Positions 8,866 to 17,983 of a stretch of 64,000 nt of DNA are shown piece by piece; the stretch's first letter is position 1, and the number at the start of each line of letters is the position of its first letter. The stretch comes from Actinomycetota bacterium (lineage in GTDB: Bacteria > Actinomycetota > Acidimicrobiia > Acidimicrobiales > Ilumatobacteraceae), in assembly GCA_005790505.1 (NCBI GenBank), contig SXUP01000019.1:20587-84586 (forward strand), read 5' to 3'. The translations under genes were made by a program, and so were the position numbers. The notes below the pieces were generated by a model. The model saw only the letters and a program-made list of their open reading frames with translations, was not told the DNA's origin and did no database searches.

Positions 8866-10197
8866 TTATAGCGGGTGGTCGAAAGCGCCTTCAATAACCG
8901 AATCAATATCGGGCGGCAATCCTGCCTTAACTTGGGAATGCAGGGCGTAGGAAAACAGCATCAATGACGCAATTGATGCGCTCACGAGGCCAAGTTCAAC
9001 ACGCAGATATAGGTCGTCGGCAGAAAATGCGGTCACCACTAGAAATGTTGCCATTCCAGCAGCCCAACCCAATGTGACAAAGACATGCCCGTGCAGGGCG
9101 ATGACAGCTTGTGCTGTGGCGAGGGCAACCATGTACAAGGCGCTAGCGAATGCCAGCAATGTCAATGTCCGCCGATCAAGTCCACCCTCGTACACTTTGT
9201 CAAGAACAAAAGGACCCAATGCAAATGAACCTGCAGTCCCAATAATGCCAACGCCAATCACAACGATGAGTAGTTGTTTAAAAGCCTTCAGGAAATCACC
9301 CAAGTCCCCCCGCGCAGCGAGTCTTGCAAGTCTTGGCAACAAAGCTGCTTGCACGGCTTGAAATAAAAACAGTGGGATGCGTGACAACAACACCCCGTTA
9401 GCAAAAGCAGTCACATCTTCTGCTTGATCCGCGCGTGCCAAAATATCCACTCCGAGCGGTCCGGCATTGACAAGTGCTGCGCCCAAGATTGAACCGCCGA
9501 GCAACCAACCCAAATTTGGGGTGATTTCTGCGTAGTCGGCTGAGGGGCCATCCTCTGTTGCAAGATCCCCGCGCATCCAAACAATGAGCACTCCAACGCC
9601 GGGAGAGAGGGCGATGACAAGTGCGTAGGCGCCAACTGCTTTGACATTTAGTTGCCACAACACAATGCAGCCCAAAATTCGTACTAGTCCATCTAGTCCC
9701 ATGATTATTCCGTAAGCAGTGAAGCGTCCAGAACCTGAACAAATTCCCCGCGCAAGATGAACAGGCGCGTAACTAATGAACGCCAAAATAAGCGTGAAGG
9801 TGATTAGATTGCGTCCCTCAAACAAGTCATCTGTCAACCAAGGACCGGCAACAAGCACCAGCACACTGACAAACGTAAGTAATCCAAGAACGAGGGGAAT
9901 GACACGCTGAACAACTGGTTTGCCACCGTGACCAAGTGCACGACGATGAGCGAGTGCACGTCCAACTTCTTGTTCTACTGGCATAAAAAAACCCGGAGCC
10001 AGTGCAAAAGTTGCAAACCACAACGCAACGATTGGCTTAAAGTCTTCTTTGCCGAGTGCTTGTTGACCTACTTTAAAAAAAGCGTAACTAGCAACGCCCG
10101 CAATCAGCAAACCTATTCCGACAGGCAGGGTTCCTTCTGGTAAAGGGGTTCTTTTGTTATCGAGGCTTATTCGTTGGGACTCTTGGTTTTCTGACAC
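8866..10197 (-). CDS. Polysaccharide flippase-like membrane protein (MOP superfamily)
   Basis: 443 aa with about 12 hydrophobic helices throughout and a short polar N-terminus, matching Wzx/MATE-type lipid-linked oligosaccharide flippases. Typical family text is seen in ALAPGFFMPVEQEVGRALA and the hydrophobic segment near residue 195. Starts with GTG at 10197. The context of glycosyltransferases and GDP-sugar genes supports a role in moving a lipid-linked glycan across the membrane. Substrate unknown; a membrane protein of the same fold with another cargo is possible. Confidence 0.75.
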   Translation of the reverse strand: MSENQESQRISLDNKRTPLPEGTLPVGIGLLIAGVASYAFFKVGQQALGKEDFKPIVALWFATFALAPGFFMPVEQEVGRALAHRRALGHGGKPVVQRVIPLVLGLLTFVSVLVLVAGPWLTDDLFEGRNLITFTLILAFISYAPVHLARGICSGSGRFTAYGIIMGLDGLVRILGCIVLWQLNVKAVGAYALVIALSPGVGVLIVWMRGDLATEDGPSADYAEITPNLGWLLGGSILGAALVNAGPLGVDILARADQAEDVTAFANGVLLSRIPLFLFQAVQAALLPRLARLAARGDLGDFLKAFKQLLIVVIGVGIIGTAGSFALGPFVLDKVYEGGLDRRTLTLLAFASALYMVALATAQAVIALHGHVFVTLGWAAGMATFLVVTAFSADDLYLRVELGLVSASIASLMLFSYALHSQVKAGLPPDIDSVIEGAFDHPL

Positions 10198-10204
10198 TTC
10201 AATT

Positions 10205-10210
10205 AGGCTA
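10205..10210 (-). promoter_or_regulatory. -10 box of leaderless flippase promoter
   Basis: TAGCCT on the minus strand lies 7 bases before the GTG start at 10197. The same hexamer is used at murI and clpP in this window at 6 bases. Confidence 0.5.
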
Positions 10211-10224
10211 GTGCAGCGGAGGAT

Positions 10225-10473
10225 TCACTGAGCGGTGTTGGTGCGAGTCTTGCGGGCAGTTGCGATTTCTTGACGCAACACTTGAATCCGCTGAAATGCA
10301 AGAACACCAAAGCCAACCACCGTGTATGTTGCTTCTTTGGCTTGTTTAGCCGCATCTGAATTTATTATTGCCTGCAGATCAACGTCAGTGCACTTTATTT
10401 TGGACAGATCAATTTTTTGAATTTCTGATAAAAAAGAACATTTCACACCTTCTATCCTACTTTTATCTGTCAT
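10225..10473 (-). CDS. Small conserved-looking protein, function unknown
   Basis: 82 aa from the ATG at 10473 (the frame continues upstream but that part reads like noise). A charged N-terminal half is followed by AKEATYTVVGFGVLAFQRIQ, a hydrophobic stretch about 20 long, then VLRQE and a basic tail. I recall similar short actinobacterial proteins with a VGFGVLAFQ-type segment, but no function. It could be a peripheral membrane or helix-forming protein. No clear ribosome site; lies between the flippase and the divergent large glycosyltransferase gene. Confidence 0.55.
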   Translation of the reverse strand: MTDKSRIEGVKCSFLSEIQKIDLSKIKCTDVDLQAIINSDAAKQAKEATYTVVGFGVLAFQRIQVLRQEIATARKTRTNTAQ

Positions 10474-10560
10474 TTTAAGCAAGTGGCAGACGCATTCTGG
10501 ATAGTAAACACATCCACATAGGGCGAGTATTTCTGCCTGTACCACTATCCTTCATAGGGC

Positions 10561-13500
10561 GTGACTGAGTTTTTTGAAATCCCCTCCGACTCATCTCTTG
10601 GGACAGAGGTAGTCGTAGCACCACCTGTTGTAGCTGTGGTGGTGGTTCATGAACAAGGTGATTGGACAGCAGAGTGTCTGAGCGCACTTGGCTCCCAGGA
10701 TTACCCGAACCTCCAGATCTTGGTTCTTTCAACAAGTGGCGAGACAAATGAAGCAGCAACTACCACTGTGGACATGGTTGCCAATAATGCGCCAAACAGT
10801 GTTTTGCGCTTTATGGATGCCAATCCAGGTTTTAATGCTGCCTGCAACAACGTGTTGGCGATGGTGGACGGGGAAAATGGTTTTTACCTTTTTCTCCATG
10901 ATGACGCAGTACTGGCCACAAACGGAGTTTCGCGTTTAATTGAGGAGCTTTATCGATCAAATGCCGGAATCGTCGGACCAAAGATCGTGTCTTGGAGCGA
11001 CACTCGTCAATTGGAAAGTGTTGGCGTTGCGATTGATCGTTTTGGGGAACGTGACCCAGTCGTAGATATTGGCGAAATTGACCAAGAACAACATGATGCC
11101 GTGCGAGACACATTTATGTTGCCGTCAACTTGCATGCTGATTCGTGCCGATCTCTTTCGTGCACTAGGCGGATTTGAAGTGTCTCTCAGCAACGAAAGTG
11201 CTGATCTTGATTTGTGTTGGCGCGCTCATACAACAGGAGCTCGTGTTGTTGTTGTTCCGGCTGCTGTTGTCAGGCATCAGCACCGAAGTGCCAATAGCGT
11301 TCGACCTGAAGATGCTCGCCACGATTTGGCGAGAGCGCAAAGAGAGCGAATTCACACGACAATCGCGCTTACTCAGGCGGTTTATTTGCCTTTTGTGATT
11401 TTACAGTTATTGATCGTATCAATTGCTCAACTTGTCGTTGGCATCTTTTCTGGAAGTCCAGCGCGCGCATGGACATCCCTGCTTTCACTAATCACGAGTC
11501 CATTTCATATTCCGCAGTTGACCGCTCGTCGAAAGAAAGTACAACACTCGCGCGTCGTGGACGATAACGAAATTCGCGCGCTGCAGAGTCGCGGTAGTGC
11601 ACGGCTCTCGGCGTATCTGCGCAAACGGGCTCGCGTTATCGGAAAAGCCGAAGCCGAAAACAGTGCTTCAATCGGTGATGTTGCAGTTCGGCAACGCGGA
11701 ACCGTTGCGTTCTGGCTGACTTTATTTATTTTGACTCTTCTAGGATCGCGTTCTTTGCTTGCGTCTGGAGTTCCGCGTGTCGGTCAATTCGTTCCGTTTA
11801 TAGGCAATGGACGCGAGATGATGAGCCTTTATTCATCTGGGTGGTGGCCTAGTGCGTTTGGCAAAGCGGTGAGCGCACCAACCGGGGTGTTGCTGAATGC
11901 GTTTGCAACGTTTGCATCACTTGGGCGGGTTGGACTGTTGCAGACTTTGACAGTCGTGACCCTGCCGTTCATTGGATATATCGGTGCCTGGCAATTTGCC
12001 TCCGTTTATGCCACCCGACGAGCGCGGATTATCACTGCACTGACTTATGCGGCTGTTCCTCTCCCGTATGCGTGTATCTCAGTTGGGCGTTGGGGTGGAC
12101 TCCTTGTTTACGCCGCTTTCCCATGGTTTGCCCATATCGCTCGTTTATTGGTGGCACATCGACCAGTCGTTGCTTCATCTCGTGAGGATGCAATGGACTA
12201 TTTCATGTATCGCAGTCAGCGAGTCTTTACAAAACGAGTCGCCACTCTCACGCTAATTCTTGCAGTCGTCACCGCTTTTGAAGTTGGCGTATTAATTGTC
12301 GTTGCAGAACTTGTTGTCGTTTGGTTTTTGGTGACATGGCTTCATGGTGCCAGACTCCGAGATGCGCTGATGTGGCCGCTGATGTTTGCATTGGCGGGAC
12401 TCGGCACCCTCGTGTTGCATGCTCCCTGGTTGGAGTGGTTTGCAACAACTGGATGGTGGTCAAGAGTATCGGGTGCCCCAATCGAGGGTGGAAGAGACAT
12501 CGGTCTTTTGGGGCTCGCTTCTTTTGATATTGGAATATTGCCACTATCCAGTGTTGCAGTGCTTCTGTTTGTTCCCGCGTTCGCCTCAATATTTATTGTG
12601 CGGGGCAGTCGCGCGCCTTGGGCTTTGCGCGGTTCTCTGCTTGCTGCGAGCGCACTCCTTGTGGCACTCCTGGACGATCGCGCAATATTGCCAATTCATC
12701 TTGCAGAGCCAGCCATCATGTTGGTTCCTGTGGCCTTTGGCCTCAGTGTGGCAGTCGGCGCACTCGGTGCGTCGATGACTGTTGATGTTCGACATGCAAA
12801 ATTTGGTTGGCGTCAGCCACTAAGTGCATTGGCAAGTATTGGCCTAGTAGTTGGAATGCTCCCCAGTGTCCTTAGTTCTCTTGACGGTCGTTGGAATCAG
12901 GCGACCACATCAGTGATGGATTTGCTAGAACAACTCCCTGCTGAATCGGAGGCAGGCTCATATCGGACAGTTTTTCTGGGAGACGTTCGGATGCTTCCTG
13001 GTGCGCCGATCAGTATCGGATGGGGAGTGGGGTACTCAGTTATCACAGGAGCACAAATATCGACTGTCGACATTTGGGAGCCACCGCGATCACGAGCCAC
13101 GGATGAATTAGCCCAAGCAGTGCGAGGCATTGTCAGGGGTAGCACCGCTCGTGCAGGTCGATTGGTAGCCCCCCTTGCGGTGCGCTTCATTGTTGTGCCC
13201 ATTATCGATGGTGCTGCGTCTACTCGCGACGATCAGTTGCCAGTGCCACGGGATTTATTGACAGCACTGAGTGATCAGTTGGATCTGCGCAGAAGGTACT
13301 CATCGCCCGATCTTGTGATTTTTGAAAACTCAGCGTGGGTGCCTGTTCGTTCTTCATTGTCAACGTTGGGCGCGGAGGCCAGCAAGTTAGCTGGAGCGGC
13401 ATCAACAATTGCGGCTGATTTGGCGGGCGCAACACCCGTCTTGTCGTCGGTGCGGCCAGATTTTGGAGCGTCTGCATTACTCAAGGAGGGGACTGTTCAC

Positions 13501-13794
13501 TTGGCCGTCCCATTTTCGCCGGGATGGAAACTCAAAGTCAACGAAACGTCGATTGCTTCACGCACTGCCTTTGGAATAACCACTGCTTTTGATGTGCCAA
13601 GCGACGGAAAAGCGACGCTGTCATACCAAACTTCGGTCTTCAGAATGCTGGCAATTCTATCTGGATTTGGTTTTTGGTCGGTGACAGTGTTTTTAATGCT
13701 TGTGCGCAGCCGAAAAAAAGAAAAAAAATCCTCTGCGAACATGGGAACAAAGTTTGACTCTCCTGTTCTCTCGTTTGAGGATATTTCAAAATGA
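10561..13794 (+). CDS. Large GT2 glycosyltransferase fused to polytopic membrane domain
   Basis: 1077 aa. Residues about 20-260 form a GT2 (GT-A) domain: VVVVHEQGDWTAECLSAL, DANPGFNAACNN, the metal site FLHDDAVL and the late NESADLDLCWRAH. A hydrophobic segment follows near 280-310, then a long region with many helices (about 385-760) resembling GT-C integral membrane enzymes, an extracytoplasmic domain (about 770-1020) and a last helix near 1035 before a Lys-rich tail. Probably elongates a surface glycan at the membrane. GTG start at 10561, with TATCCT (10546-10551) upstream as possible -10. Overlaps the DUF5719 gene by 4 bases. The same gene order is known in Streptomyces and mycobacteria. 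Acceptor and donor unknown. Confidence 0.85.
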   Translation: MTEFFEIPSDSSLGTEVVVAPPVVAVVVVHEQGDWTAECLSALGSQDYPNLQILVLSTSGETNEAATTTVDMVANNAPNSVLRFMDANPGFNAACNNVLAMVDGENGFYLFLHDDAVLATNGVSRLIEELYRSNAGIVGPKIVSWSDTRQLESVGVAIDRFGERDPVVDIGEIDQEQHDAVRDTFMLPSTCMLIRADLFRALGGFEVSLSNESADLDLCWRAHTTGARVVVVPAAVVRHQHRSANSVRPEDARHDLARAQRERIHTTIALTQAVYLPFVILQLLIVSIAQLVVGIFSGSPARAWTSLLSLITSPFHIPQLTARRKKVQHSRVVDDNEIRALQSRGSARLSAYLRKRARVIGKAEAENSASIGDVAVRQRGTVAFWLTLFILTLLGSRSLLASGVPRVGQFVPFIGNGREMMSLYSSGWWPSAFGKAVSAPTGVLLNAFATFASLGRVGLLQTLTVVTLPFIGYIGAWQFASVYATRRARIITALTYAAVPLPYACISVGRWGGLLVYAAFPWFAHIARLLVAHRPVVASSREDAMDYFMYRSQRVFTKRVATLTLILAVVTAFEVGVLIVVAELVVVWFLVTWLHGARLRDALMWPLMFALAGLGTLVLHAPWLEWFATTGWWSRVSGAPIEGGRDIGLLGLASFDIGILPLSSVAVLLFVPAFASIFIVRGSRAPWALRGSLLAASALLVALLDDRAILPIHLAEPAIMLVPVAFGLSVAVGALGASMTVDVRHAKFGWRQPLSALASIGLVVGMLPSVLSSLDGRWNQATTSVMDLLEQLPAESEAGSYRTVFLGDVRMLPGAPISIGWGVGYSVITGAQISTVDIWEPPRSRATDELAQAVRGIVRGSTARAGRLVAPLAVRFIVVPIIDGAASTRDDQLPVPRDLLTALSDQLDLRRRYSSPDLVIFENSAWVPVRSSLSTLGAEASKLAGAASTIAADLAGATPVLSSVRPDFGASALLKEGTVHLAVPFSPGWKLKVNETSIASRTAFGITTAFDVPSDGKATLSYQTSVFRMLAILSGFGFWSVTVFLMLVRSRKKEKKSSANMGTKFDSPVLSFEDISK

Positions 13795-15278
13795 GCGGGA
13801 CTGCGGCTCCTCGGGCACATATGCTGCGCAGGGTTTTCGGCGCAATTCTCGTACTAGCGTCGATTGGAACATTGGCTTATGTGGAGGTGCAGCGACCTGT
13901 TGTTCCCGAAGGAGCATCGGCGGCACGCTCAGATCTTGATGCGTTCGCCCAGATGCCGACCCGATCCCGGATTAGCACATCGTGGTTTTGTCCAGGTGTA
14001 GCAGCAGGTGATGGAGTGAGCAAGGGTCGTGTTGTTATCGCTAATCCAACCGATGTGGATATCACGGCGGCTGTCACATTATTGAGTGATGGCAATCCAG
14101 AGCAGCAGACGGTTACTGTTGCGGCACGCTCACGGCAAAGCGTCGATCTTTTGCGCGGTCGCACAAAAGGTGTTGTCGTGCCCGTTGTCGAAGTCATCGG
14201 CTCACAGGGTGTCGTAGAGCAACAGCTTGACTTTGCCGCCGGAGACACTACATCGCTCTGCGCAACCAGCACATCTTCATCATGGTTTTTTGCAGATGGT
14301 TTCACGCTTGAGGGCTCACGAGAGCGACTGATCTTGGCGAACCCATTTCCCGAGAGTGCCGTCGTCAACATCACATTCTCCACTATTGATGGACAACGAC
14401 GCCCAACGGCTTTGCAGGGTTTCATCATGCCTGCGCGATCTGTTAAAAGTTTTGATATGAGCAAGGAGGGGGCAAACGAGGAACAGCTTTTAGCAATCGA
14501 GGTTCGCGCGACAACTGGCAAAATAATTGCGTCTCGAGCGCAGCACTATTTAGGTGGAGGAAGGCTTGGCTACAGCACAACACTGGGTCTTCCGTTGGCG
14601 CGGAGTAAATGGTGGTTTGCTGGTGGTCAAACCGCCACAAATGCAATAGAAAAACTTGTTCTGTACAATCCAGGAGAACGAGACATCGTAGTTGATGCAG
14701 TTTTTTTACATCAAGAATTAAATGCAAATGCTGATTCCTCTGGCCCCATACCGCCACTCGGTACAACTTCCATCGCCGTGCCTGCTGGCGGCGTTGTATC
14801 TGTAAATACCGAGTCTGCTGCTTCACTGCCAAAGGGCGCGCATGGAATAGTTCTTTCAACATCCTCGCAGGCTGAGTTTGTTGCTGAACACGCATTCAGC
14901 AGAAAAACAAAATCAAGCACATTCACTGCGCTTACGCAGGGCACGCCCGATGAATTGACCTCACGAGTGTGGTGGATTCCAACTGGTGTAACGCCAGATT
15001 CACGTGATGCTCTATCTATTCTCAACACGACTAGTGAGCCAGCAGTGTTGAGCGTTGTTGGAATCGGGCCGGGCGGGGAGTTTCCGTTGGCTGGATTGAC
15101 CGATATTGTCCTGCCACCCGCAGGCGTGCGAAATATTTCCTTCCCTAAAGATGTCACTGATGGTCAACTCATTGTGCGCAGTACAGAACCCCTCGTCGTG
15201 CGTCGCCAACTCAACCGCGGGCATGGACTAGTCGGTTTTAGTTCTGTCTTGGCATTGCCGCAACGCGGACAACAATGA
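13791..15278 (+). CDS. DUF5719-family secreted protein
   Basis: 495 aa with one N-terminal membrane helix (about 13-32) acting as signal anchor; the rest should be outside. Four repeats begin at Trp65, Trp165, Trp274 and Trp394, each reading roughly W-W/F-x-x-x-G ... hydrophobic-x-x-x-N-P ... hydrophobic strands, like immunoglobulin-type beta modules. No catalytic motif. Encoded with the large GT2/membrane protein in many Actinobacteria (family knowledge), so it may help assemble or hold the glycan made by its partner (inference). ATG overlaps the upstream stop and its own stop overlaps the thioredoxin-like gene, indicating coupled translation. Confidence 0.8.
   Translation: MSGTAAPRAHMLRRVFGAILVLASIGTLAYVEVQRPVVPEGASAARSDLDAFAQMPTRSRISTSWFCPGVAAGDGVSKGRVVIANPTDVDITAAVTLLSDGNPEQQTVTVAARSRQSVDLLRGRTKGVVVPVVEVIGSQGVVEQQLDFAAGDTTSLCATSTSSSWFFADGFTLEGSRERLILANPFPESAVVNITFSTIDGQRRPTALQGFIMPARSVKSFDMSKEGANEEQLLAIEVRATTGKIIASRAQHYLGGGRLGYSTTLGLPLARSKWWFAGGQTATNAIEKLVLYNPGERDIVVDAVFLHQELNANADSSGPIPPLGTTSIAVPAGGVVSVNTESAASLPKGAHGIVLSTSSQAEFVAEHAFSRKTKSSTFTALTQGTPDELTSRVWWIPTGVTPDSRDALSILNTTSEPAVLSVVGIGPGGEFPLAGLTDIVLPPAGVRNISFPKDVTDGQLIVRSTEPLVVRRQLNRGHGLVGFSSVLALPQRGQQ
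13983..15260 (+). repeat. Four degenerate protein-level repeats in the DUF5719 gene
   Basis: Units start at residues 65 (WFCPG), 165 (WFFADG), 274 (WWFAGG) and 394 (WWIPTG), spaced 100-120 residues, each followed about 17 residues later by an N-P or N-T turn between two hydrophobic strands. The repeats are visible in protein, not as DNA identity, so they are an old internal duplication. Confidence 0.6.
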
Positions 15279-15727
15279 TTCGAGTCTTGCTGGCAATGTT
15301 TGTTGGAGGAGCGGCCTTCATTGTTGCTGCGATTATTCGTCATCGACAACCTGACGCACCCACGCAAGGTGCCTACCAGTTGCCTACGCAGCTTGATCGG
15401 GCGGACTTTTCACAGCACACGGCGCCTTGGCTCGTCGTGGTGTTTACATCGGCGACATGCCACACCTGCTCTGATGTTTTGGCAAAAGCAATTGTCGTAA
15501 AGTGTGCCGATGTTGACGTTGTCCATGTTGAATTTCCGACCGATGAGCAAATGCACAAGCGTTACAACATTGATGGCGTTCCAGCTTTAGTCGTCGCAGA
15601 TCAAGAAGGCGTCGTGAGAGCTGGATTTTTGGGACCAGTCAAGGCCCAAGATCTGTGGGCAACAATTGCAGAATGCAGACAACCAGGTTCTACCCCTGAG
15701 CCCGAATTGGGAAAGCTACAAAATTAG
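15275..15727 (+). CDS. Membrane-anchored thioredoxin-like protein
   Basis: 150 aa. N-terminal helix (about 3-22) should anchor a thioredoxin fold on the outer face of the membrane. The active site TSATCHTCSDV has Cys62-x-x-Cys65, and GVPALVVAD supplies the cis-Pro loop. Coupled to the DUF5719 gene by an ATGA overlap, it may form or isomerise disulfides in neighbouring exported proteins (inference). The CHTC dipeptide is unlike classical CGPC, so redox potential cannot be guessed. Its stop overlaps the convergent ftsH stop by 4 bases. Confidence 0.85.
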   Translation: MIRVLLAMFVGGAAFIVAAIIRHRQPDAPTQGAYQLPTQLDRADFSQHTAPWLVVVFTSATCHTCSDVLAKAIVVKCADVDVVHVEFPTDEQMHKRYNIDGVPALVVADQEGVVRAGFLGPVKAQDLWATIAECRQPGSTPEPELGKLQN

Positions 15728-17682
15728 TCCCCAGAAGTTGCCGGGGCGTCGGTCGCAACAACAGCTTCGTCGAGTGCTGTCTGAATGAGGCGAGCAACGG
15801 TTGCACCGTCAATTGTTTCTTGTTCAAGGAGCGCCTCTGCCACAAGATTCAGTCCCTTGCGGTGTTTTGTCAACACTTCGTGAGCCCGCTGTTCTTGTTC
15901 TCGCAAAATCCGTCCAATTTCATCGTCCACAAGACGAGCCGTGTTGTCGCTGTATTCGCGACCACTCGTCAACAGGTCTTCTCCCATGAAAACTTGCTGC
16001 TGTCCGTTCCATGCCATTGGACCGATCTGATCTGACATTCCCCATTCCCGCACCATGCGACGTGCAATTGAAGTCGCTTGCTCAAGGTCGTTAGCCGCAC
16101 CGCTATTGAGATTGCCGAAAACAATTTTTTCAGCGACGCGTCCACCCATTGCTTTGCAAATTACGTCCTCAAAATACTCGCGTGAGTATGTATGGCGTTC
16201 TTCTGGCAGAGACCAGGTGATACCGAGGGCCATACCCCGAGGCAAGATGGTGACCTTGTGCAAAGGATCACTGTGAGGCAAGACAGTTGCGAGCACGGCG
16301 TGTCCACCCTCATGGAAGGCGGTAGCGCGACGTTCCTCCGCGTTGAGGACAAGGCTTTCGCGACGAGCACCCATCACTACTCGATCCCTCGCATTTTCAA
16401 AATCGATGTGTTCAATTTCTTTTGAACCGCGACGAACGGCAAAGAGAGCAGCTTCATTAACCAAGTTGGCCAGATCAGCCCCACTCATTCCAGGTGTTGC
16501 TTTGGCCATCATTTCCAAATCGGAGTTTGAACTCATGCGCTTGTCGCGAGAATGCACCTTCAAAATTGCCAGCCGTTCATCACTCTCTGGAAGTGGAACG
16601 ATAATTTGGCGATCAAATCTACCGGGACGCAACAATGCTGGATCTAGAACATCAGGCCGGTTTGTTGCGGCAAGCACAACAACCCCTTCAGAGGTTTCAA
16701 ATCCATCCATCTCAGCCAGCATTTGATTCAGCGTTTGTTCACGTTCATAGTGACCACAACCAAGACCAGCCCCACGCTTACGACCAATCGAATCAATTTC
16801 ATCGACAAAAATAATTGCGCGGCCCATTTTGCGGGCTTGAGCAAAAAGATCTCGCACTCGGCTCGCGCCAACTCCGACAAACATCTCCATAAAGTCAGAA
16901 CCTGTGACTGACAAAAACCCCACGCCTGCTTCGCCTGCAACGGCACGGGCAAACAGGGTTTTGCCGGTTCCAGGAGGACCCACGAGGAGAATACCCTTGG
17001 GCACGCGAGCACCTATTTCTTTGAAACGCTCGGGCATTCGAAGAAAGTCAACGACCTCTTTGATTTCAAGTTTGACACCGTCATATCCAGCGACGTCAGC
17101 AAATGTAGTGCCTGGTTTGTCGGCTTGATAGGGCTTTGCTCGACTACGTCCGACTGACATTATGCTTCCGGCTTGACCCATCGCGCGCTTTTGCATCCAC
17201 ATAAAAATGCCGACAATGAAAAGGAATGGAAGGAAAATTGGAATCAGACTCGTGAGCCAATTTGCCTGAGGAGTTTTGAAGTCATAATCAACACCCCGCG
17301 CTTTGAGAAGTTGTTCGTCACCGTCACTCAGAGTCGTAGCTCCCGTTGTTGAGAATTTTGTCCCGTTGTTCAATATTCCACTGATCACATTTGACGAGTT
17401 GTTGATTGATACACGCTTGACATCGCCTTTATCTACAAGGACAAGAAACTCTGTATAGGTGACCTTCGTGCCAGTTGCCGAAGACATGAAGCGGGATCCA
17501 AATGCCAACACCACAATCACCCCAAGTACGACCCAGAACACCCACCGAGGCACTGGTGGCTTGTCGGATTTGTCTGCTTTTGAGCCACCGGATTTTTGCG
17601 ACCCAGTAAAACGCGAAAAAGGATTTCCTGATCCTTGAGGCGTCTGAGATGGGGGAGGCGGGGGCGGAGGAAGATTGCTCAT
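15724..17682 (-). CDS. ftsH: ATP-dependent zinc metalloprotease FtsH
   Basis: Membrane AAA+ protease degrading misassembled membrane proteins and some regulators. 652 aa: Pro-rich N-terminus (PPPPPPP, 5-11), helix about 47-65, external domain to about 140, second helix 143-163, AAA domain with Walker A GPPGTGKT (235-242), pore loop FMEMFVGVG, Walker B IIFVDEID (290-297), then M41 protease with zinc site HEGGH (457-461) and the third ligand Asp in [10 protein letters not shown]. Odd: the usually invariant GGGHDEREQ reads GCGHYEREQ (Cys309, Tyr312). TAGGAT lies 6 bases before the ATG, so it is probably leaderless. Confidence 0.97.
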   Translation of the reverse strand: MSNLPPPPPPPSQTPQGSGNPFSRFTGSQKSGGSKADKSDKPPVPRWVFWVVLGVIVVLAFGSRFMSSATGTKVTYTEFLVLVDKGDVKRVSINNSSNVISGILNNGTKFSTTGATTLSDGDEQLLKARGVDYDFKTPQANWLTSLIPIFLPFLFIVGIFMWMQKRAMGQAGSIMSVGRSRAKPYQADKPGTTFADVAGYDGVKLEIKEVVDFLRMPERFKEIGARVPKGILLVGPPGTGKTLFARAVAGEAGVGFLSVTGSDFMEMFVGVGASRVRDLFAQARKMGRAIIFVDEIDSIGRKRGAGLGCGHYEREQTLNQMLAEMDGFETSEGVVVLAATNRPDVLDPALLRPGRFDRQIIVPLPESDERLAILKVHSRDKRMSSNSDLEMMAKATPGMSGADLANLVNEAALFAVRRGSKEIEHIDFENARDRVVMGARRESLVLNAEERRATAFHEGGHAVLATVLPHSDPLHKVTILPRGMALGITWSLPEERHTYSREYFEDVICKAMGGRVAEKIVFGNLNSGAANDLEQATSIARRMVREWGMSDQIGPMAWNGQQQVFMGEDLLTSGREYSDNTARLVDDEIGRILREQEQRAHEVLTKHRKGLNLVAEALLEQETIDGATVARLIQTALDEAVVATDAPATSGD

Positions 17683-17688
17683 ACTCTT

Positions 17689-17694
17689 ATCCTA
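17689..17694 (-). promoter_or_regulatory. -10 box of leaderless ftsH promoter
   Basis: TAGGAT on the minus strand, 6 bases before the ftsH ATG. At a 17-base spacing the -35 position reads GGGACA, sharing GACA with the consensus. Confidence 0.55.
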
Positions 17695-17752
17695 TGGCCG
17701 ATGTGGCCGCTTGTCCCCGTGGGGCGCCACCTCAGGCATTACCGTTGTCACA

Positions 17753-17983
17753 ATGGCTCGGCAATGTTCTCGCAGTGGGTGCGCCAACGCGGCTCATGTC
17801 ACTCTTTCTTACCAATATGCGAGATCGTTGGTTTGGCTTGATGATTTGAGCCCCGAAAGAGACCCGCACTCTTATGACATGTGTGACCAGCACGCTGCTC
17901 GCACAACGCCTCCCACTGGTTGGCGCCTGCAGGATCGACGACATCGAATCATTGTTCATGATTCAAATCGCCTCGCGGGGTAA
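17753..17983 (+). CDS. DUF3499 family protein
   Basis: 76 aa from MARQCSRSGC. The pattern C-x4-C at the N-terminus, HSYDMCDQHAAR in the middle and TTPPTGW are what I recall of the actinobacterial DUF3499 family, probably a small zinc-binding protein with ligands from CSRSGC and CDQH. The frame is open upstream, but this ATG gives the family N-terminus. In Streptomyces this family sits beside DUF5719, phosphomannomutase and Trm112-like genes, as here. It overlaps the CPBP gene start by 26 bases. Molecular function unknown. Confidence 0.78.
   Translation: MARQCSRSGCANAAHVTLSYQYARSLVWLDDLSPERDPHSYDMCDQHAARTTPPTGWRLQDRRHRIIVHDSNRLAG

Noticed and set aside
13877..14521. 214-aa open frame on the minus strand inside the DUF5719 gene
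   Set aside because: Ser/Arg/Thr-rich shadow of a coding strand with no ribosome site or recognisable domain.
17649..17849. Alternative 66-aa frame (start MGEAGAEED) over the DUF3499 start
   Set aside because: The overlapping frame encodes a recognisable DUF3499 protein; this one has no family features.
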